Shown here piece by piece: positions 23,901 to 34,727 of a stretch of 64,000 bases of DNA. The translations under genes were made by a program, and so were the position numbers. Under the pieces are notes generated by a model. It was given only the letters and a program-made list of their open reading frames with translations, ran no database searches and was not told the origin of the DNA. The first letter of the stretch is position 1. Every line of letters starts with the position of its first letter. Where the stretch lies: assembly GCA_964023205.1 (NCBI GenBank), contig OZ026844.1, forward strand, positions 31,109,326-31,173,325, written 5' to 3'. This stretch comes from Lutraria lutraria. Taxonomy: Eukaryota; Mollusca; Bivalvia; Venerida; Mactridae.

Positions 23901-26437
23901 GCCCGAGAGTAGTGGAAAGAAGATAGTTGCTCAAATAATGACGGCGGTCTGCCTACTTGTAAAGACATCGATTTAACACCACTAACATCAATAGTTGCCG
24001 CCCTCAAGCAGTCAGCAACGATTATTCGCTTATAATCGATTATTGTTACATTACTAATCTGTAGCTAATATGTTTATATCCCCATAAATGAAGTTGCTGT
24101 TAAATAAATGAAAACTATTGACTATGGTACAAAGCTAAAAATAAATGCATTCAGTGACCATGTAATTATTCATCTTTGACAGTTTAATAAAATCATACTG
24201 TTGAAAAACTTATACCGGTAGATTTTCTTAGCTATTTAGCAAGGGAAATTACTTTGCTCTGAATCAAGCAGTATTTGAATGAGTTATCTTCCTTGTAAAT
24301 GATCTTCATGACCAGGTGTTGGAAATGTCTTTGTAATAATATTGACAAGATAAAATTGCTTACTTAACATTGCTCTCAGCATTATATATCTCCTCATTTA
24401 CTGTAGCTTATTGTATTTGATCTTAGATTTTGTTTTCAAAGAAAAGGTCAAGCTATTATGAAAGCTTCGGTGTCTGCATCATGCAAAAACTTTTGTGTAG
24501 CTCATAACTCAGAAACTATAAGATGTAGTAACATAAAACTTCATAGGTGGATAGAATCTGATGTCACTGAGACTGTAAACAGGTGAGTGTTGACACCACT
24601 CATGGCGCTCTAGTTTGTAATAATCTTAAGTGTTGAATTAATATTGATTATATGGACATTTCTTTAGCATGAGTTTTACAAGAGCCTCGATGAAGATGAA
24701 GAAGAAGATGAACAGACTGAGGAAGGTGATGGTGATAAAGAATTGTATCGTCTTTCTGATGCTAGTGGAAATCTCTCGTACAATCTGGAAAAGAAAGGGG
24801 ATATTACCGCGGACGATTTTGATACAAAGGTAATTTTCTATTTTTGTGTCTTATGAATAAATTTTGAATGTTTATTTCATGTTGTCTCAGTACTTGTGAT
24901 ACTTATTTAGCAGCCCTTTATTTATGGCAAATTTGGGGCCGACTTTTGTCCCCATTCCCCAAGCTGAATAGTATGTATTTTTCCCCAAATTTGAAAAAGA
25001 AATTCCCCAACCGAAATATCTTTTTACACTGTGCTTGTTTACTTAAGTAATTTTCCCCCAATTCGCCTGGTTCTTTTTACTCAAAATTGCCCTTAAAAAA
25101 GGCCCCACCACTCTTCCCCAAAACCTTAAAAAAGGGCTGTTTAGTAAAATGTCTCTCTAATTTGGTAATAATAAGTGGAAAACTCTAGGTCCGAGGTTAT
25201 AAAACTTGAGAATGGTCTCCAGATCAAACTTTGTATTTTGTCCTTTCTTTTTTTTCATATGTTTATTAATGATTATGATAAAACAATGGTGATATTAAAG
25301 GGGCATACCCTACAACTTGGTGCATTTAGAATTAAGGCAAAATGATGATAAATTAGAAGCTTGTAAAGAAAAAAGCCGACGAAGAAAGTTTCAGCCAAAA
25401 ATTCATCCAATTAGAAATAAAATCATGAAAAATATGTATTTGTGACACATACATTTAGTCTTAGAAATTTTTGGGTGGAAGTGGTTTATTATTCATAGCT
25501 ATGTTTTTTTGCGGCTAGTACCTAAACTAGTCATTTTATGACCCATGTTCTTCCTGCAATTATCCATTATATATTGTTTTACATATACATCTAGCACATT
25601 TTTACACTTTCACAGAATGTTTGTCAGTTGTAGGGTATGCCCCTTTAAGTAAGATTAATTTCTCAGCATATTTTATCTGAACATGTATTTAATCATTAAA
25701 CATCTTTATCTTTGAATCTGAATTGATATTTGATTGATTTTTACTTCATTCAGGATGTTTTTGTTTTGAACACAAAGGAAATGCTATTTGTATGGATTGG
25801 AATGGGAACCAGTGAGGCGGAGCGTAGGAATGCCATGAGTTACGCCCACGTATGTATTATATAGATTCTTGTCAACCATTTATCCAGAGCAAGTCCTGTT
25901 ATTTCCTGGCCATTGTAAAGCATCTTAAATTTTCTCTATTCTTACTTTTTATTATCTGGACTGTTTTCGAGGGAAAGTCAAGCTTTTGTGATCACGGTGT
26001 TGTCTGCATTGTGCAAAAACTTTCATGTAGCTCATAACTCATAACTATTAGAGGTAGCAAGATGAAACTTCATAGGTGGATAGATCTCACTAAAGGTGGT
26101 AAACAGATGAGCAATGGCACCGCTCGCAGTGTTCTTCTGTTCTGTTCATTTACTGTACTATCAAAATTATAAATAATGATTTGGTAGTTAAAGAAAATCA
26201 TTTATTTATACTTTTCTTCAATTAACAAGTTAAAAAAATAAAATGAAGTATTTAACAGTAAACACCAGTACCAACCGTTTTTATCAGAATTATTTGTATC
26301 TTTAATTTGTTTAGAACAATATTTTAATTCAATTTCAGTCTTTCCTAAAGAAAAATGGTAACCCTTTGGCGCCTATCACATGTGTGTCCGAGGGAAAAAG
26401 ACGAGATAAAAGTTTCCAGACAGCTATTGCTGCATAG
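11949..26437 (+). CDS. Severin/gelsolin-like actin-binding protein, three gelsolin repeats
   Basis: Ten coding exons, all with GT-AG boundaries and continuous frame: 11949-12036, 13001-13074, 15389-15463, 20199-20270, 20907-21034, 22078-22297, 23509-23595, 24668-24829, 25754-25849, 26339-26437 (TAG). The product is 366 aa starting [20 protein letters not shown]. Repeat G1 covers about 40-145 ([47 protein letters not shown]), G2 about 146-245 ([20 protein letters not shown]) and G3 about 265-366 ([20 protein letters not shown]). An acidic linker ([16 protein letters not shown], about 257-272) separates G2 and G3. The length matches severin/fragmin-type proteins, half the size of vertebrate gelsolin. 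The family severs and caps actin filaments in the cytoplasm in a Ca-dependent way; this activity is inferred from family membership. Introns hold two VNTRs and many MITEs. Confidence 0.95.
12505..12805. repeat. Dispersed repeat with GTCCGTCCATCCGTCC core
   Basis: Begins ACCCCTGCAAACAAAGTTTG and ends CTGTGACAGATCTAG, with the inverted pair AGGGGGTAT / GGGGTATTAGTCACC. In the first gelsolin coding intron. Confidence 0.55.
14125..14200. mobile_element. Hairpin MITE family E, copy 1
   Basis: A 76-base foldback: CGAGGGTTTAGCGCAACAGT pairs with GTGTTGCGCTGAGCCCTCG around the loop CATATTGAAATAAGAA. ATGT flanks both sides and may be the target duplication. Confidence 0.85.
15826..15901. mobile_element. 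Hairpin MITE family E, copy 2
   Basis: Same 76-base foldback and same loop as at 14125, with a few substitutions in the arms. Flanks do not show a clear duplication. Confidence 0.8.
16277..16352. mobile_element. Hairpin MITE family E, copy 3
   Basis: Same foldback and loop. ATAT lies at both borders, consistent with a 4-base target duplication. Confidence 0.85.
17507..17681. mobile_element. MITE family B copy
   Basis: ATGCAGTCAAACCTGTG to TTTACAGGTTTGACTATA with internal GGCCACC/GGTCACTT blocks, in a gelsolin intron. Confidence 0.8.
17963..18194 (+). mobile_element. tRNA-derived SINE family 1, full-length-looking copy
   Basis: The tRNA-like head has an A box (TGGTCGAGTGGTTAAGG) and a B box (GGGTTCAAGTCC), resembling a long-variable-arm tRNA such as Ser/Leu. 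A body with GATGGGAGTCTATAGTACTG and GACTCTGACTGTTGAAAGG follows, then an A-rich tail. Other copies are at 2000-2130, 2165-2300, 4160-4394, 38545-38640 and 58738-58822, all reversed. Confidence 0.8.
18422..18600. mobile_element. MITE family A copy, intact termini
   Basis: TACAGTACAACCACTC at the left and GAGAGGTTGTACTGTA at the right form the inverted repeat with TA at both ends. It lies in the long intron before gelsolin exon 20199-20270. Confidence 0.8.
18743..18926. mobile_element. MITE family B copy
   Basis: TACAGTCAAACCTGTGTT to TCAGAGGTTTGACTA. Internal structure matches the copy at 17507. Confidence 0.8.
19640..19850. repeat. Dispersed repeat (TAACTC..ACTATAAG..CATAGGTGGATAG)
   Basis: Related copies at 24440-24615 and 25960-26140, all in gelsolin introns and in the same orientation. 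Confidence 0.65.
20003..20182. mobile_element. MITE family A copy abutting a splice acceptor
   Basis: TACAGTACAACCTCTCC to ACAGAGGTTATACTATA. Its right end is 16 bases before the gelsolin exon at 20199, so the element supplies part of the region where a branch point or polypyrimidine tract would sit. Confidence 0.8.
20488..20822. repeat. 38-39-bp VNTR in gelsolin intron
   Basis: About eight units of the form AATCTCAGTTATTCAATCAC plus CTAAGTGATCAATC, degrading toward the right. It ends about 85 bases before the acceptor of exon 20907. Confidence 0.95.
21400..21855. repeat. 18-bp VNTR in gelsolin intron
   Basis: About 25 units of TTAGTACTGGTTCCCAAG and variants, arranged partly as 36-base higher-order pairs. 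Because 18 is a multiple of three the antisense strand stays open in several frames. Confidence 0.95.
22683..22919. mobile_element. Short TIR element in gelsolin intron
   Basis: AGGCCATCCTTAAAAAAAT to TTTTTTTTAAGGATGGCCCT with GTTTGC/GCAAAC further in. A decayed relative lies just upstream (about 22459-22650). Confidence 0.65.
24080..24205. mobile_element. Family F right-half fragment
   Basis: Shares GTACAAAGCTAAAAATAA and CATGTAATTATTCATCTTTG with the right half of 55550-55807. Confidence 0.6.
24440..24615. repeat. Dispersed repeat, copy of 19640-19850
   Basis: GTGTAGCTCATAACTCAGAA and CTTCATAGGTGGATAGAATC, followed by the copy-specific CACCACTCATGGCGCTC end. Confidence 0.65.
25295..25648. 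mobile_element. TTAA-flanked piggyBac-like MITE, family C, second copy
   Basis: TTAA|AGGGGCATACCCTACA to TGTAGGGTATGCCCCT|TTAA. It is about 354 bases in the intron before gelsolin exon 25754-25849 and is the reverse complement of the 2572 copy over its whole length. Confidence 0.85.
25960..26140. repeat. Dispersed repeat, copy of 19640-19850
   Basis: CATGTAGCTCATAACTCATA and CTTCATAGGTGGATAGATC. Closest to the 24440 copy. Confidence 0.65.
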
Positions 26438-27964
26438 ACAACAGTAGATATGTGAACAAATATCTCAGAACAATAATTGTTAGTTCCAGCAGAAAACAAC
26501 ATAACTTTCATGTTTCTTAATTTTTGTAAATGGTAATATCACACTAATATAAATAACCTTTCCTTCTATTTAATACTCGTCGATAAATGCAGCATGACAT
26601 CACTGAGTTTACAGTAACAGAATGTATTATTTGTAGTTTTCTTCTCTGACCAAGGACTCATAGTGAAATTTCAATCTTGTTGTAAAACATGGTATACGAG
26701 GTATACATGTAATGTTCATTAATATATGATCATGTAAATTTTGTAGAACTTTCCTAAAAGCTTGCATAATCAACTCTAGGTGTATGTGCTTTAATTCGTA
26801 ATTCGTAAAATCTGTTACCATGGTAACAGGGCTCTAAGGTAGCCATGATAAACACTACAGAATATGATCTACTGTATTTGATTATATAGTCTAATCTTAG
26901 ATATAAAAACACACTTCAATGCACACCTGACTTACAAACTGCCAATAAAGTGTTTTTATAAATAATGCAAAGTAGATTTTGTACATGACTTAATCTTTAT
27001 GTTTTGACAATCCGATTGTGTAGTTGAAATTGTTTTTCAATCTGTCTTGTTATTTAATTTTACAAAATAATTTGTCTTATAATACATCTGTTTTACAACT
27101 TTATTGTTAGTATTTTTACATCAGAAATTAGTAATTTTATTTACAACTTCACATCAGACTTTCAATATACAACAGTATAAATGCTATTTTTGCAGGTAAA
27201 TTTTCCCTAACAAATGGAAAAAACATAGGGGTGTTTAATAGGGTTTGGATGCTGTACATGAAATGCTCGATGTGAACATATTGTATTATTCTGCATGATG
27301 ACATTAGTTTTTTCCAGTTACTTTTTTCTAGTTATGTATGACACTTGAGTAATAAGTTCATCTCAAATTATATATCTCCACAGTATGATTATTTATGAAT
27401 CAAATATTCAAGGTTTCAGGGATTAAACATGATAATGAATAATATTATGTGCTCATGTATTACGCAATATTCCTAATTAAAACATACCATATGTTTTAGC
27501 CACTCTGTGATGTAAGTGATTTTTTCAAATAAGAGGCCAAACTCATTTGTTGCTTAAAATTCTCATTTACCAAAGTTAAGTGCATTCTGACAGCACAATA
27601 AACCAAGCATAATTTTGTGCCGTATTATCTTGGTTTTATGATAAATGTATGTCGTAGATTTGGTTTGTGTTCAAATCTTGTTGATTTATCGGCCATCTAT
27701 CACTTGTTAGTTTTAAATCTTTGTTTTGTGAATTCTGCCAATTTAGTATTTTATTGAGTTCAGTATTTTTTCAATCTAGTTAAAGTTTTATTAGTCTGTT
27801 AGTGTTAAGTAATATACATGTAGCAATAACCATACTTTGTGCCTTGATTGACTTATTTTATTTTCAGATTTTCTGACATTTTTGCTAGTTTGTTATAACA
27901 GAATATCCATATCTGTTTTATGTTGTAACCTTGTCGTCTGCTATGTTGATTAAGTTTAAGTTTT

Positions 27965-28200
27965 TATGCCCCCGCCATTCTAAATGGCAGAAGGGCTTGA
28001 ATTGTTACCCCGGTCTGTCCATCCATTCAATATTTCATGGATTGGTTTCATATTTTACATGAAGGTGTATAATAATAAAATACAGGTCGAGCTAGATTTC
28101 CGTTAAAATACAAACATTTTCACAGGAGTTATGGCTTCTTATTGATTTAGCTCTCAGCAGGGGCATACGTGTCCTCAGGACACATATTTCTCTTGAAAGC
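27965..28200. repeat. Dispersed repeat, reversed copy of 530-810
   Basis: TATGCCCCCGCCATTCTAAA to TGTCCTCAGGACACATATTT, matching the reverse complement of 530-810. Confidence 0.75.
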
Positions 28201-28577
28201 AATAATGTTATATAGTGAACATCTGGCATGTAATTTGTTTGTTAGCTTATATTTTTCTTAAAGTACGAAAATACTGCTTTGTATATATTTTACATGGGGA
28301 CCAATAAATTGTGATTGTTTACAAAGTGCTTCTTTACACTATTGTGTAAGTTCTTGTCATCTAGCTTGGTTTATTTCTTTGTTTTCTATATACATATATA
28401 TACACGTAATAAACTTTTTTGTTGAAATGGGTTGTAATTTTCTATTAACTTATATAGTAAACTGCCATCCTGAATTGATACAGTATACTAACAAGATACA
28501 ATACATCTACAACAGGAATTAAAACCTGAGGTTGCAGGCTGAATTCAGATTTTTACAAGATGGTACTGTGTGATTTA

Positions 28578-29210
28578 TAGCTCACCTGATTCATCAGGTG
28601 AGCTTTTAGGATCGATGAATGTCCGGCATCCGTCCACAATTAGTTTGTTTACACTCTAGCATTCACAGGTCTTACAAATCATGATCAAACTTGCTCACAA
28701 TGTATATTGCCACAATGTCTCGGCTAAGTTCGATTATGGGCAAAATCGGACAATAACTTCTAGAGTTATGGGCCCTTGAATAAGAAAATTTGCTATATTT
28801 AGCTTGTTTACACTCTAGCGCCTTCATTCAATCATATTTTCAGTAAATGTGTATAACCAAAAGACCTTGGACAAGTTTGATTATGGGTGGAATCGGACCA
28901 GAACTTGCTATATTTGAGTTTGTTTACACCATAGCACCTTCATTTATTCACCGATCCTTATCATATTTACAATGAATGTGTATGGCCTTACGGTCTTGGA
29001 CAAGTTCAGATATGGGTGGAATCAAATTACAACTTCAAGAGTTATGGGCCCTTGGATTAGAAAATTTGCTACGTTTTAGCTTGTTTAACAGTATTATACC
29101 TACATTGTTGGAGTTGATCTCAAAATCTACGTAAAATTGGGTTATACTAGATGGAAACTATATTATCTGGTCATTAATTATAGTGACTTTGTTTTTAGGT
29201 GAGCGATCAA
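28578..29210. repeat. Dispersed repeat opening with a hairpin
   Basis: Starts with the exact inverted repeat AGCTCACCTGA-TTCA-TCAGGTGAGCT. Three internal units repeat GTTTACACTCTAGC and GAGTTATGGGCCCTTG. Ends AGGTGAGCGATCAAGGGCC. Confidence 0.65.
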
Positions 29211-29211
29211 G

Positions 29212-29650
29212 GGCCATCTTGTTAAACCATCAAAGCTGCATACTAGTAATTTCACTGTCGATACACGCATTTAGATTTAGTTTAGGTGAATTACACAATA
29301 ATCTTAGTTATTCCGGTTGTCTAATATACATGTATTTAACTTATAAAATAACGGATCAATCCCTTGCCGTAAAATAAACAGACACTATATCAACTGTAGC
29401 ATTGTGTGCTATTTTATTAACCAGTCAAAGCTGCATAATTCAATAGTCGATGAATACATTTATTTTCAGCTTCAATGTAATTCGATAACTTCAGTAAGTT
29501 ATATAATGATTTTCGTAAACCGGTTGCTGAATGAACATGTATATAACGGAACATTCCCTTGCCATAAAATAAACAAACTATAGACTGTGGTACAAAGCTA
29601 ACAAAAATGTATTCAGTGACAGGGTAATTATTCAGCTTTGACTCTTAAAT
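29212..29650. mobile_element. Two adjacent degenerate family F copies
   Basis: Both blocks carry CAAAGCTGCATA at the left. Each has a form of TTGCC(G/A)TAAAATAAAC, and the second ends TAATTATTCAGCTTTGACTC. They follow directly on the 28578 repeat. Confidence 0.6.
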
Positions 29651-30679
29651 GAAGTTCCACAATACCAGTTACACATGTAACTGACAGTTGCATTTGCAAG
29701 AACTGTGCATTTCAGTGGCTAAGTGTTGTAGCTTCATTGCCTGTACATGTACAGGGAAAAACTAAGGATTTGTAGCCCCTGGCTCTAGCGTGCCAATTGT
29801 CCATGCTTCTACATCCAATAAATGATTGTCTTCTTACATTTGCATTGGCCATAATTTATTCATATGACTTTCAAGTTGAAGATTTAATACACTACTAATG
29901 TCGGGAACAAAACACCCATGAAAATCAAAGGCTACATCATTTACATGTCAGACTTCATAAAAACTTTGCTGGTCGTAAATGCTTCAGTGTACATTGGGTA
30001 CCATCTTAATACATCTCTGAACCATATCCAATAAATACATCACAAATATATGTTTTGCAAACTTTACAATGCTGTGTGAAATATTGGCTGCCTATCAAAC
30101 TTAGCGCAGAATAGTTATATTATCTGACTGGTGATCACCAGCATATCAATGCAGAGTTCAAAGCCCACCTAGGACCAGATAAAGTTCACAATGAGGAAGC
30201 TAGATATATGAGTGGTGATAAAAATGTTTGTGTACTGCATCAATATATTTATGTGCATAGGATTAAAGTTATGAAAATCAGATGATAAAAACTTTCAATC
30301 TTTTCTTAATGCGTGTGCCTAGTGTCGTTATTGTCAGTTGATATCTTATGAAAGAACAACAAGGTAAATATAGGCACTGAATCGCTACTGGCACAGTTAC
30401 CACCATTATGTCATTGACGTTGCATGTTGAGGACGAGTGTCGACTGGAGCACGTGTCATCCTTCAGAGTGTCTTGTCCATTTGAAAATCATCCATGCCAC
30501 TGAAAAACTAAAGTGAGGATTAGACATGATTCCCCTTTTGCAACAGTCTGTAGATTACCATTAATATCTTTTCAAGTTCTGTGCAAAATTTGATCACCAT
30601 CCTTGTTTCCATGCATTCCGTCTATGACATTTATAAGTCAAAATACATATCTGTCTAGTGTTAACATTATTTTCATACA

Positions 30680-30917
30680 TACAGAGGGGCCCCCTGTAGA
30701 GCAACAACTTCTATAACAACACCTTCAAAATTTCCCTAAGCTGATATTATCTGTAAATTTAACCTCTGTAGAGCAACAACCTCTCTATAACAACACCTTC
30801 AAAATTTCCCTAAGCTGATATTAACTGTAAATGTAACCTCTGTAGAGCAACAACCTCTAAACAACGGCCAATATTTGCATCTCCCACAGGGTGTTGCTCT
30901 ACAGAGGTTGTACTGTA
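30680..30917. mobile_element. MITE family A copy with internal duplication
   Basis: Ends AGAGGTTGTACTGTA. A block of about 75 bases (TAGAGCAACAAC to GATATTA) is repeated in tandem inside it, making this copy longer than the others (about 238 against 180). Confidence 0.75.
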
Positions 30918-33900
30918 AAAGAAAAACTAGAAAAGTAGAATTATCAATAATTTTAATATCACAAATATTACATAGCTTTCACAAGAAATAATACACAACA
31001 GTAAATTATCAAATTTTTATAATTTCATGAATTGGAAAAAAAAACAAAAAAACTACTGGTATATTTTCAAAACCTAGCCATTTTTTAAAACTCAAATGCA
31101 GTACTCATTATATACATACAGTCACAACTGCGATGCTAATAAATCATCCATTAATATCATAAATTTGTTCAGAACGTGATGTTTACTATGGTTAAAATAT
31201 TGCATTCTATGAATCTCCAAAATACAGTCTTGATCAGTGCCAAATGTGTAGTCAGAGAATGAAATACACTAAGCTACCAAGTTGAAAGTTAAAACCCCAT
31301 GTTCATTATAAGACATGTTTATATACCACTTTACAGGAAGAATATTACATCAGTGAGTGCATATACATTTCTTAGTAACCCATTGGCAGCAATTCATCTC
31401 TCATCCACATACCAAACAATTTGACAAAATTTCTAGCATTAACATAACTATTCTTCTCCAGTCATAACTAATAAATAACATTCATGTGCATTGTTATAAA
31501 ATACATGCAAGTTTACTATCTATATGGTTAAAATTTTGTAACTTGTGGGCTGTTTCTAATAGTTAAGGGGGTAGGTTACTTGATCGATAAACTGGAAAAA
31601 AAATATTTTACAATAACTAAATTAACTCAACTGTGAACAAAATCATCATGACTTCCTATTAAAATCACAAACTTAATATTTCCTCTTAAATACATCCATC
31701 CACTCAGACATCTTATCAGCAAAACATTCATACATTACACACTTACTTTAATTTATTAATTTCATTCATTTATTAAGTCAATTCATTTTTTTGCCCTTTG
31801 ATACAAAGCACTTATTAGATGAAAATGATTGCAAACTTGCCCGACTGTACCCAATTGTATAAACAGTGGTTAATTTTAATCAATGGGTTATATTTGTGGT
31901 TTAGGTTAAATTTAGGTTAGCTTTGGTAAAATGATTCTATAACATTTTGGTTAAGAATATTTTTGGTCTAATTTAGTCATCCAGATCCTGTTTTTGTAAT
32001 TGGAATCGCCAAGGTCCTACAGGGTTTGGTATAAGAAAGACATCCTGTTTCTGGTTCTAATTAACATTTTGTTAACCTCTTAACCTAACTCCATGCTTAA
32101 CCCAGTGGTTCAGTTTAACCAAAGTTTATACAACTGGGCACAGTACTGTATACATATTGTATATACATAATTCAGTATACACATAATTTATACTCTGTTC
32201 ATCCTGCACTGCACCAACTAAATACCAGTTTGTTTCAAGACATGAAAATATTGATCTCTAGCATTTTACAACAATAAATAAATATACCTCAATAAAATAA
32301 AATTCACACTTTAAGTTGAAGGATGCCCTTTGAATAGGAAACAAAATGCAATTCTCTTAACCCAGTTCTAACCTCCAAGCAAGTGAAAAATACATAAAAA
32401 ATTGTTACAAAATAATCAAAGAAAAGTAAGAAAGTTTATCAATGAATTACAAGGAATGCCTTCGTGAATTCAAGATGTGGTTCCATGTCTGTAGACTGGT
32501 TCCACTCAGCAGCTAGAAGAGAACCAGCAGCGATTATATTTGTATTTACCAACAGTTCTTGTTTAGTTAAAATTAATAACAATAATGCGTACCGATCTGA
32601 CAACAATCATTTTGAAAAAGACAAACATGGAAAAGACTAATTTTAGACAATAATTATCTTACATAGTACATAGAAACAATAATCTGTCTGATATGTGACA
32701 ACATATCCTTTTTTTAAAATAATGTCAGTAAACAAAATAAATTTAAGAAATTCAAATTCAGAAAAATACACATGCACAGTTATCATGTCTAGAAAATGAC
32801 TAACTCTAGACCGTAACACAAACAAACCATAATAATTATATTGGTAAAAAAATTCACAAAACTTGACAATTCAATGATCACTAAAAGCAGGAGCGTAGCT
32901 AGGTCCAAATCTTAAGTGCTCTAATATTTATGAAGCCAAATATAATGCAGATAATTATACGTTTCAAGTCCAATTTTATTGAAGTTAAGAAACACAGTTT
33001 CATAGTTCCAACTCTTAATAAACTGTTCACATTTAAACCTTGAATATTTAAGCCAAAAGAGGCTCTATATATATGTTTGAAATTGAAGTACTCCCATCAG
33101 AATTGGAGTATGTCTGGCTACGCACTGGAAAAAGGATAATGTCAAATATTGGAATTGTTAAATATCAATTAAAACCCCTATAAGTAAAACATCAATGCTG
33201 CAATTCTGACAGAGGTAAATAGGAGTTTATCATGTATACTTTACTTTACTTATGCATTAGCAATATAAACAGGTATACTGGAACGAGGATAGAAATATTA
33301 TAAATAAAACATTTACATGAGTATTTTGTTGAAGCAAAATTTTAAATGACAATAATCAACAGGAAGGAATGAAAGCAAAAAATATACACATCCGACATAA
33401 AGTACAATATTTTAATAATCTGATTTATTCATCTATGTGTCAGTATTGTTTTAAATCTAAAGAAATGTACTACAGAATAATTGTTGAACAATATTATCAT
33501 GTGCAATGACAGATAACCAATATATTGGTTACAGTCAAATCAGAGTGCAAAATAGGAATATATCGATATGAACCAATAAAATTAAAGCATTTTTTATGGC
33601 AAAAGCAAATAGAAATGTCCATCGCAAGAAGCTGTTACACAATATAACTCTAATATCAATGAGTCGACCAACCAAACGGAACGTCAGCATAGCAGGATAA
33701 TTGTATGTTTGTTTGTTATCAATTAATGTTAAAGAAGTTCCATTGTTAAATTTTAAAAAAAACGTATAACATTAAAGTATGCATTATATGCTATGTACAA
33801 GTACATTTAACATACAAATTTAATTTAGTTATATATATAAATCAATCATAAATCTATACCTCACATGACGGTTGATTTACAGCACTACATATACATATGG

Positions 33901-34163
33901 CAAAATCAGTCTAAAATATATACTGTCAAATTATTCACTTTCACAATTTTAGGTTGACTCCTTATGAAGCTAATAAATTGAATTGAAAATTTACTTAAGA
34001 ATATTTAGTTGGGTTTACTTTGAAAATAACACAAAACCATACAAGAAATTGAAAGTTTAACAAAGAGAAAAAAATGATTTATCAGTATATATATAGGATA
34101 TATGGTCATACAAACATAACCGTAACAGTCAAATGAAAAATACAACCCCATTTACGAACCAAG

Positions 34164-34328
34164 TATAGTCAAACTTGTGAATAAAGGCCACCCTAGGGAA
34201 AGACATATCTCGGCCTTTATTGGCAAGTGGCCTTTATTTGGAGGTCATATTGATTGTAATAATCAATGATGGTTTTTCAAGTAATGGCCTTTATTCACAG
34301 GGTGGCCGCCAACACAGGTTTTACTGTA
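34164..34328. mobile_element. MITE family B copy
   Basis: TATAGTCAAACTTGTG to ACACAGGTTTTACTGTA, just downstream of the ARL8 stop on the minus strand. Confidence 0.8.
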
Positions 34329-34727
34329 ATTAAAATTCATAATAAATCAATTGACTGAGTACTGTTATAATTTAATTAATGGCTGTCCGAAAAAATCACC
34401 ACTATACTGTCAAGAGCGACATCAAAGGTTGAAGGTACTTTTTTGTACACTTGAATGTTTAATTTTTCTTACATCCAGAATTTAAAGACCATAACAATAC
34501 GATATACTCTAAACAGTCCAGTGTTTTCAAATTTTGGGGAATACATATATTAATAAGACTTGATCATACGCTATCATACATCCAAATCCATATCAAACTC
34601 CGAAACCTTTAACGTATGGCCATAAAAATGTCTATACATGAGGAGTAAACTCCTGGCGTGTATGTTTCAACGCATGTGAGATGAGCTATTGCTGTATAAT
34701 GAGGAAAGAATGACTGGTTCCATACTC

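Larger units (their letters stand above)
26438..34727. other. Gene-poor stretch with repeats and probable UTRs
   Basis: No exon with a recognisable product on either strand. After the gelsolin stop there is an AATAAA at about 26943 and another at about 28302, both possible poly(A) signals. Recognisable repeats lie at 27965-28200, 28578-29210, 29212-29650, 30680-30917 and 34164-34328. The AT-rich part at about 31000-34700 could be ARL8 3' UTR or intergenic; nothing decides this. Confidence 0.5.
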
